Origin: an uncultured Spirochaetales bacterium
GTDB taxonomy: Bacteria; Spirochaetota; Spirochaetia; Treponematales; Treponemataceae
Direction: 5' to 3'
NCBI GenBank assembly: GCA_946061495.1
Contig: CAMGSV010000102.1
Coordinates: forward strand, 1 to 8,781
DNA: 8,781 bases
The notes under the pieces were generated by a model that was not told the DNA's origin, ran no database searches, and worked only from the letters and a program-made list of their open reading frames with translations. Numbering within the stretch: position 1 is the first letter of the stretch; each line of letters begins with the position of its first letter. This document shows positions 4,615 to 8,781 of the stretch, in pieces. Position numbers and translations under genes: made by a program.

Positions 4615-6179
4615 GGAGTAACTCCATTTACAATGGTAAGCCTGCCATCAAGGATGGGTTCCACAGGCTGACTCAGGGTCTGCACATAGTCAATCACCAC
4701 GTCGCTGAGCAGCATGGAGGTGTTGAAGCTGTCATTGTTCCGTGTAAGAACAGTGTAGCCGTCGCCACCGCCTGCAAGGTAGTCGTTGGTAGCCATGCGA
4801 TAGATTTTGTCCGGATCAATGGGCTGTCCACCGATGGTAAGTCCGCTGATGGTTCCCTGCTTGTTCGAGTCATAGGTTATGGTGTAGCGTACCTCCTTGG
4901 AAACCTGACCAAAGGCTCCTGCTCCCTGGGGAATCGATGCCACAAAGTCAAAGAATTCAATGAGGTCAGAACCCTTCATTCCGATTACATACACGTAGTT
5001 TTCAAAGGGCAGCATGGTCATAATGTCTTCCTTTGTCACAGCTCCCTCGGGCAATGGGGCACGAACTCCACCCCCATTCATAAAGGCAAAGTCTACGGTG
5101 ACACCGGTGGTTCCAAGGTAGTGGACAATGGCATCACAGGTAAGGTTTCCACCAGCAGTTTCCTGATAGCGACTGAGACGATTGCCAAATTCAAAGGCGG
5201 CAGTGGTGGTCATCACCACATCCTTGAGACTTTCGTTTGCCTTGTCGACATAGGGCTGCAGCATGGCCACCATCTGTGGGTCTGGCGGAAAGGCTTCTGT
5301 AGTGATGGCTACAGGCTTCCAGTCAAAGTCCATTACATCACCGTTAATGATGGTAAGAATTCCCTCTCCCATAAACTTTCCCCATTCGTTGGCAGAAACA
5401 ATGGCTGTATCCTTGACATACAAGGGTTCCTCAAACTTAGTGTGGGAATGTCCATCAATAATCAGGTCGATTCCGTCCACAGCCTCTGCAACCATAAGGG
5501 AGGTGTTCTGGTCTTCTGCCTCTTTGACAGAACCAAGATGACCAAGAACAATCACTACATCCACCAATTCCTCGTTTTTAAGAACATCTACGTATTCTTG
5601 AGCAACTTGAATTTCATCTTTGAAGGTGAAGCTCTTGTCTGGAGAGGCGGCCTTGAGTGTGCGGAGGGTGGTAAGCCCAAGGACACCAACTCTAAAGCCC
5701 TCATAGTCTTTGATGATATAAGGAGTTGCGAGTGGCTTCCCGTCGGACTTTACGATGTTTGCAGAAAGCCAGGGGAACTCAGCCAGAGCCATCTGTGTCA
5801 AAAGCTTTTCTGTGGTTCCGTCAAATTCATGGTTGCCCAAGGTCATGGCATCATAACCAATCAGATTGTAGGCCTTGATGTCTGGTTCTGCGGCGAACAT
5901 ATTTGACATTGCGCTTCCCGTGTTGATGTCGCCAGCATCAAGAACTAGTACGTTTTGGTGTGCGGCTCTCACTGATTTGACGTAGGCTGCCCGTTCAGCC
6001 AGTCCTGCCACGCCGTCCTTTGCGAGGATAGTTCCGTGGTGGTCGTTGGTGTGGATGACCACAAGCTGATACTCCCTACCTTCTTCGTAGGGTACTGGCT
6101 TGGTGTTGGCACAGCTGATAAGCGACAGGGCCGCAAGAGCTAGAAAAAGCCCCCGCCAGATTCTGTTCATTTGTTTCAT
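4611..6179 (-). CDS. 5'-nucleotidase/UshA-family metallophosphoesterase lipoprotein
   Basis: This encodes 522 residues. The N-terminus (MKQMNRIWRG, then a hydrophobic stretch to residue 21) ends in a lipobox-like LSLIS-Cys23, so it is predicted to be an exported lipoprotein. The calcineurin-like metallophosphoesterase domain follows: HTNDHHG (43-49), VLDAGD (79-84), TLGNHEFDG (113-121), VLGHLG (211-216) and DGHSHT (242-247), the full set of metal ligands. The C-terminal 5'-nucleotidase substrate domain has GGNLTCDAI (343-351), NGGGVRAPLPEG (368-379), LPFENYVYV (390-398) and DYLAGGGDGYTVL (466-478). It should hydrolyse nucleoside 5'-phosphates (or UDP-sugars, cyclic nucleotides) outside the cytoplasm for purine/pyrimidine scavenging. 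The first ATG (6179) is preferred over the one three codons on because GGAG lies 8 nt upstream. It has its own promoter; its end overlaps the his promoter. A 449-codon opposite-strand reading is a shadow. Confidence 0.94.
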   Translation of the reverse strand: MKQMNRIWRGLFLALAALSLISCANTKPVPYEEGREYQLVVIHTNDHHGTILAKDGVAGLAERAAYVKSVRAAHQNVLVLDAGDINTGSAMSNMFAAEPDIKAYNLIGYDAMTLGNHEFDGTTEKLLTQMALAEFPWLSANIVKSDGKPLATPYIIKDYEGFRVGVLGLTTLRTLKAASPDKSFTFKDEIQVAQEYVDVLKNEELVDVVIVLGHLGSVKEAEDQNTSLMVAEAVDGIDLIIDGHSHTKFEEPLYVKDTAIVSANEWGKFMGEGILTIINGDVMDFDWKPVAITTEAFPPDPQMVAMLQPYVDKANESLKDVVMTTTAAFEFGNRLSRYQETAGGNLTCDAIVHYLGTTGVTVDFAFMNGGGVRAPLPEGAVTKEDIMTMLPFENYVYVIGMKGSDLIEFFDFVASIPQGAGAFGQVSKEVRYTITYDSNKQGTISGLTIGGQPIDPDKIYRMATNDYLAGGGDGYTVLTRNNDSFNTSMLLSDVVIDYVQTLSQPVEPILDGRLTIVNGVTP

Positions 6180-6243
6180 ATCTTTCTCCGTAGAATGCTG
6201 ATTTTGAAAATCAAGATTGAAAAGTCAACCTAATTTTCCACTC

Positions 6244-6272
6244 ATTACACCACGATTTGGGATTCGTGTCAA
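6244..6272 (-). promoter_or_regulatory. Promoter of the 5'-nucleotidase gene
   Basis: Minus-strand TTGACA (6272-6267), a 17-bp spacer and TGTAAT (6249-6244) give a 5' UTR of roughly 55-60 nt before the ATG at 6179. Confidence 0.7.
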
Positions 6273-6308
6273 ACCGTTTTGAAATAAAGGAATTTTTGCA
6301 AAAAAACA

Positions 6309-6336
6309 CTTGCTTTCCTGCAGAAGTGTGATACTA
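6309..6336 (+). promoter_or_regulatory. Promoter of the 6343-6568 small RNA
   Basis: TTGCTT (6309-6314), a 16-bp spacer and TACTAT (6331-6336) are present, with TG one base before the -10 (extended -10). The predicted start is about 6341-6344, at the foot of the first hairpin of the RNA. It diverges from the 5'-nucleotidase promoter. Confidence 0.6.
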
Positions 6337-6415
6337 TATAAGTAGATGGACGAGGGGATTACAGGTTCGGCGAGAGGAGTTGCCGAAAAACAAACTTCAT
6401 CTGTCAGGGGGTGCC

Positions 6416-6463
6416 ATGGATAGTCCAACAGAGATATTTGCCCCGGTTGGGGTTGCTTCATAA
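6416..6463 (+). CDS. Possible 15-codon ORF inside the small RNA
   Basis: An ATG at 6416 is preceded by AGGGGGT about 5 nt upstream, which is a passable ribosome site. It opens MDSPTEIFAPVGVAS then TAA. Length and composition give no functional clue. It could make the RNA dual-function, or be chance: the SD-like bases may instead be paired. Low confidence. Confidence 0.2.
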   Translation: MDSPTEIFAPVGVAS

Positions 6464-6540
6464 GACAAATCTGACCTGCAATGCAGGAAATTACAATACA
6501 ATCCCGCTGGACGGACAGACCTCCTCCACGGATTGCCAAC

Positions 6541-6568
6541 AGCCGGCTTTTAGGCCGGCTCTTTTTTT
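6541..6568 (+). terminator. Intrinsic terminator of the small RNA
   Basis: AGCCGGC (6541-6547) pairs perfectly with GCCGGCT (6554-6560) around TTTTAG, followed by C and seven T (6562-6568). It is directional: the other strand lacks a U-tail. Confidence 0.93.
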
Positions 6569-6654
6569 GTCCACAAGTTTCGGCTCACAGGGGGAATCAT
6601 ACCCCAAACACTCTGTGCTGGGATTTACAACCAGACCTTCATTCTATTTCAGAC

Positions 6655-6678
6655 AAAAAAATATAGTATTCCAATACT
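6655..6678 (-). terminator. Weak putative terminator after the ATPase gene
   Basis: On the minus strand, an AT-rich AGTATT/AATACT hairpin (6678-6665) is followed by ATA and seven T (6661-6655). The stem is weak, but it comes just after the hairpin at 6720-6684 and the ATPase stop at 6729, so it is the likely end of that transcript. Confidence 0.4.
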
Positions 6679-6683
6679 TATAA

Positions 6684-6719
6684 CTCTGCGAAACAGTAAT
6701 TGAATTTCTGTTTTACAGA
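6684..6719. repeat. Inverted repeat flanking the ATPase gene, left copy
   Basis: The minus-strand reading TCTGTAAAACAGAAATT (6719-6703) matches 7988-8004 in opposite orientation at 16 of 17 bases. A looser match (about 10 of 19) continues outward to a GCAG. The core is itself a small dyad (CTGT-AAA-ACAG). This copy also forms its own stem: CTCTG/CAGAG (6684-6688/6716-6720) plus AAACAG/CTGTTT (6691-6696/6708-6713), directly after the ATPase stop. Confidence 0.6.
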
Positions 6720-6728
6720 GTTGTAACA

Positions 6729-7943
6729 TCACCTTTGTATCATCGCTGCTATGTCTGGAAGGCCGAGGGCGGTAGCACGTATTTCCGTGGACTTGTCTCT
6801 GGAACGGACGGTGATGGGATGGGTATGGCTGGTGTTGCAGGTTACAAAGGCTTGAACCGACTGGGTTTCTGGCTGGTTTGCGGCGGCACAAAGGCGGGCG
6901 AATTCCGCAAGGTTGCGGACATCCTCTGGGCGGGGATTTTCGGATGACTTCACCTCGATTATTTTAAGGTTGTCGCCACCGGCAACAAGAAAGTCCACCT
7001 CCAGGTTGTTCGCATCCCGATAGTAGTAGATTTGTCGGTTCAAGTTGTGATTTTTGATGGTTTTTCGCAGCTCGGAATAGATGAGGGTTTCCTGGATTGT
7101 TCCACGGAAGGGACTGGTGGAAAAATTATCCGCCGTTACTCCAAGAAACCAGCACAAAAGGCCTGTGTCGTTGAAGTAGACCTTGGCTGTCTTTACTACC
7201 CGCTTGCCCATGTTGATGTGCCAGGAGGGAAGAATGCTCACCTGTCCGGAGGTCTCCAGCACGGAAAGCCAGCTGGCCACCGTCTTTGCACTGATGCCTA
7301 GGTCACGGGAGATGATGGCGTTGTCGATTTGCTGACCGTTGCGGGCTGCAAGAATCCGCATGAAGCGCTCAAAGTCCCGCAGGCTACTGACATTCAGCAG
7401 CTGCCGCACGTCCCGCTCCAAGTAGGTAGCCACGTATGAGGAGAACCACATGTTGAGGGGCAGGTCCGGCACACGGGAGAGCTCTGGGAAGCCACCACGG
7501 ATGGTGTACACCTGCTGGTTGATGTGTGGCAGGTCGTAGCTTTCCTGCCAGCTCAAGCCCTCCAGCTCAAGGATTGCGGCCCGTCCGGCAAGACTTTCCG
7601 ACACGTTCTGCATCAGGGAGAATTTCTGGCTACCTGTCAGTACGAATTGCCCCATCAGATGACGCTGCTCGTCCACCATGTACTTGATGTGGCGGAAGAG
7701 GGAGGGGGCGTATTGCACCTCGTCTATGAGAACTGGCGGTGGATGCTGCTTGAAGAAGGCCAGGGGATTTTCCTCTGCCAAGGATGCCACACTGGGCAAA
7801 TCCAGGGTGACGTAGGTATAGTTGGAGAGAACCGAGTGGAGAAAGGTTGTCTTCCCTGTTTGCCTGGCTCCAGTAAGAACCACCACGGGATAGTATTTCA
7901 GTGTCTCGAACAAAGCATTACCTGTATTTCTGGTAATTATCAT
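6729..7943 (-). CDS. AAA-family ATPase with DUF4143 C-terminal domain
   Basis: This encodes 404 residues, normal for the large AAA_14/DUF4143 family of uncharacterised P-loop ATPases, which is often multi-copy in anaerobes. The N-terminal ATPase has Walker A GARQTGKT (25-32), Walker B VLIDEVQ (71-77), a sensor-like LTGSQ (102-106) and SLAGR (117-121), then the GGFPEL turn (150-155). The middle has a winged-helix-like segment (ISRDLGISAKTVASWLSVLE, 211-230). The C-terminal DUF4143 part has KVYFNDTGLL (254-263) and, near 315-332, EVDFLV...IIEVKSS, a PD-(D/E)XK nuclease-like pattern. The biological role is unknown; roles in DNA transactions, defence or mobile elements have been proposed on such architecture, and none can be shown here. 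The start ATG at 7943 has no Shine-Dalgarno but lies exactly 6 nt after a perfect TATAAT, so the mRNA is probably leaderless. It is flanked by inverted repeats and transcribed alone. Confidence 0.92.
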   Translation of the reverse strand: MIITRNTGNALFETLKYYPVVVLTGARQTGKTTFLHSVLSNYTYVTLDLPSVASLAEENPLAFFKQHPPPVLIDEVQYAPSLFRHIKYMVDEQRHLMGQFVLTGSQKFSLMQNVSESLAGRAAILELEGLSWQESYDLPHINQQVYTIRGGFPELSRVPDLPLNMWFSSYVATYLERDVRQLLNVSSLRDFERFMRILAARNGQQIDNAIISRDLGISAKTVASWLSVLETSGQVSILPSWHINMGKRVVKTAKVYFNDTGLLCWFLGVTADNFSTSPFRGTIQETLIYSELRKTIKNHNLNRQIYYYRDANNLEVDFLVAGGDNLKIIEVKSSENPRPEDVRNLAEFARLCAAANQPETQSVQAFVTCNTSHTHPITVRSRDKSTEIRATALGLPDIAAMIQR

Positions 7944-7949
7944 ACGATA

Positions 7950-7978
7950 ATTATATAGTTTTAATTCAGTTAAATCAA
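7950..7978 (-). promoter_or_regulatory. Promoter of the ATPase gene, predicting a leaderless mRNA
   Basis: Minus-strand TTGATT (7978-7973), a 17-bp spacer and a perfect TATAAT (7955-7950) are followed by six bases and the ATG at 7943. The expected start is the A of the start codon. The surrounding DNA is AT-rich. Confidence 0.75.
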
Positions 7979-7987
7979 TTTATTATT

Positions 7988-8023
7988 TCTGTAAAACAGG
8001 AATTATACTTCCGATTTGCAGGA
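7988..8023. repeat. Inverted repeat flanking the ATPase gene, right copy
   Basis: TCTGTAAAACAGGAATT (7988-8004) is the inverted partner of 6719-6703 (16 of 17 bases). Weaker similarity continues to the GCAG near 8018-8021. It lies between the tex terminator and the ATPase promoter, 10 bp outside the -35 box. Confidence 0.6.
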
Positions 8024-8030
8024 ATTTTGG

Positions 8031-8070
8031 TAAAAAACTCCCTTCCACAGCGGGATACCGGGAAGGGAGT
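8031..8070 (-). terminator. Intrinsic terminator of tex
   Basis: Minus-strand ACTCCCTTCC (8070-8061) pairs perfectly with GGAAGGGAGT (8046-8037) across a 14-nt loop, followed by a run of T (8036-8032). It starts 19 nt after the tex stop and insulates the ATPase gene from tex. Confidence 0.93.
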
Positions 8071-8089
8071 CGTGGTGCAGGGGTGCCTG

Positions 8090-8781
8090 CTATTTCTTCA
8101 GCAGGGCGGCGAAGGGGTTGTAGCTCATGCCGTCGTCGCTGCCGCTGCTGCGGTTGCGGTCCTGTCCGCCACGAGGTGTTCCCCGGCCGCCTTCCGGACG
8201 ATTGCCGCCCCTGGCAGCGCCTGTTGCCCCGCCGGCCTTGTCGGTCTTCACGCCAACACGGACGGCACGTACCACTTTGCGGGGAGTTGCCCCTTCTCCG
8301 CTGTCGGAGCTGGGGCGGCCGCCACCCTGTCCCAGTCGGGAAGCGGCGTCGCTTTTCAGGGAGAGGCTGATGCGGCGGCGATCCAGATCCAGGCCGATGA
8401 TGGTGCATTCCTTGATGTCGCCCACCTTCACCACCTCCATGGGGTCGGAGACAAAGCTGTCGCTGAGCTCGGAAATGTGCAGCAGGGCAGTCTCCTTTAG
8501 TCCAAGATCAACGAAGGCACCAAAGTCCACCACGTTCTTGATCTTTCCTGTCACCTTCATGCCTTCCTTCAGATCCTCGAAGGTGACAACCCCCTTCTGC
8601 ATGATGGGCTTGGGATAGCCGTCACGGGGGTCACGGTTGGGCTTCTGCAATTCTTCTATAATATCGCTGACTGTCTGGTCTCCCAGGCTGTACTTTTCCT
8701 TCAGATCCTTTCTCAGGCTGGCGGGAACCTCCTCCTTCTTCTGAATCAGGGGAAGCACCTCCCGGGCGGCCTGGTAGTTTT
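8090..8781 (-). CDS. tex: Tex-family RNA-binding transcription accessory protein, C-terminal part
   Basis: The frame is open from the window edge (first full codon at 8779) to TAG at 8092-8090, giving 229 residues; the N-terminal three quarters or so lie outside. The visible part matches the end of Tex: NYQAAREVLPLIQ, then LKEKYSLGDQTVSDIIEELQKPNRDPRDGYPKP-type linker sequence, and an S1 RNA-binding domain (about residues 73-143 of the visible part) with GKIKNVVDFGAFVDLG, LLHISELSD and the RRRISLSLK close. Tex is a cytosolic nucleic-acid-binding protein with YqgF-like, helix-hairpin-helix and S1 parts, linked to transcription fidelity and expression of toxin or stress genes in some bacteria. 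After S1 comes an unusual tail of about 80 residues rich in Gly, Arg, Ser and Pro (RGG-like), ending YNPFAALLKK. A GTG at 8758 is internal and not a start. Confidence 0.92.
   Translation of the reverse strand, partial: NYQAAREVLPLIQKKEEVPASLRKDLKEKYSLGDQTVSDIIEELQKPNRDPRDGYPKPIMQKGVVTFEDLKEGMKVTGKIKNVVDFGAFVDLGLKETALLHISELSDSFVSDPMEVVKVGDIKECTIIGLDLDRRRISLSLKSDAASRLGQGGGRPSSDSGEGATPRKVVRAVRVGVKTDKAGGATGAARGGNRPEGGRGTPRGGQDRNRSSGSDDGMSYNPFAALLKK

Larger units (their letters stand above)
6343..6568 (+). ncRNA. Candidate stand-alone small RNA, family not recognised
   Basis: This plus-strand unit of about 225 nt has its own promoter and a strong intrinsic terminator, and no plus-strand gene follows it, so it is not a leader. 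Its 5' half folds as a long arm: AGATGGA (6343-6349) pairs with TTCATCT (6396-6402). Inside this, TTCGGCGA (6366-6373) pairs with TTGCCGAA (6380-6387) around a purine loop GAGGAG. Further hairpins are CCCC-GGTT-GGGG (about 6441-6452) and CCTGC-AAT-GCAGG (about 6475-6487), then the terminator 6541-6560. Eight GGA triplets occur, one in the GAGGAG loop. It could be a CsrA-type or mRNA-pairing regulator or a 6S-like RNA; no motif of tmRNA, RNase P, SRP or a known riboswitch was seen. It lies between the divergent 5'-nucleotidase gene and the convergent ATPase gene. The rest of the 6180-6728 gap holds only promoters and hairpins. Confidence 0.6.

Noticed and set aside
4557..5906. 449-codon plus-strand ORF opposite the 5'-nucleotidase
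   Set aside because: It has low complexity typical of antisense translation and no domain, and the opposite strand carries a complete, motif-rich 5'-nucleotidase.
6225..6539. 104-codon minus-strand ORF opposite the small RNA
   Set aside because: It is Cys/Ile/Pro-mixed with no domain, has no ribosome site, and lies antisense to a promoter-terminator RNA unit.
7524..7958. 144-codon plus-strand ORF opposite the ATPase start
   Set aside because: It is antisense to conserved ATPase motifs and runs through the ATPase promoter; no domain was recognised.

Overview
This is a bacterial chromosome segment, mostly GC-rich, with one AT-rich block at its left end. The organism cannot be fixed from the sequence. 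Three traits make a spirochaete (Treponema-like) or a clostridial relative a reasonable but low-confidence guess: a 5'-nucleotidase with a lipoprotein signal, a long-form HisG, and a Tex protein with a basic Gly/Arg tail. Shine-Dalgarno sites (GGAGG type), sigma70-type promoters and U-tailed hairpin terminators are all of ordinary bacterial form.

Layout. Positions 1-879 hold the 3' part of an AT-rich ABC-transporter ATPase gene (+). Positions 880-1262 have no protein gene. They hold two near-copies of a promoter module; the first precedes a candidate structured RNA and the second drives tRNA-Ala(CGC) at 1263-1335. A bidirectional terminator at 1345-1375 separates this from a long run of minus-strand genes. 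Read in the direction of transcription from the right, these are: the end of tex (8781-8090) with a strong terminator; an AAA/DUF4143 ATPase (7943-6729) flanked by inverted repeats; a gap with a plus-strand candidate small RNA (about 6343-6568); a lipoprotein 5'-nucleotidase (6179-4611); a histidine operon hisG-hisB-threonine aldolase-like (4401-1880); and a small TM2-domain membrane protein (1807-1394).

The most informative region is the hisG leader (about 4578-4402). A near-consensus promoter overlaps the end of the 5'-nucleotidase gene. It is followed at once by a 15-residue leader ORF with three His codons, then a 12-bp UUCG hairpin with a U-rich tail. A 9-bp segment just after the leader stop codon can pair with the terminator loop and flanks. 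Together these form a complete ribosome-mediated histidine attenuator. The leader ATG lies 7 nt past the -10 box and has no Shine-Dalgarno, so the leader peptide is probably read from a leaderless transcript. The DUF4143 ATPase has the same arrangement (TATAAT, 6 nt, ATG).

Two apparently untranslated RNAs (964-1182 and 6343-6568) could not be assigned to a known family by eye and are the best candidates for undescribed elements.
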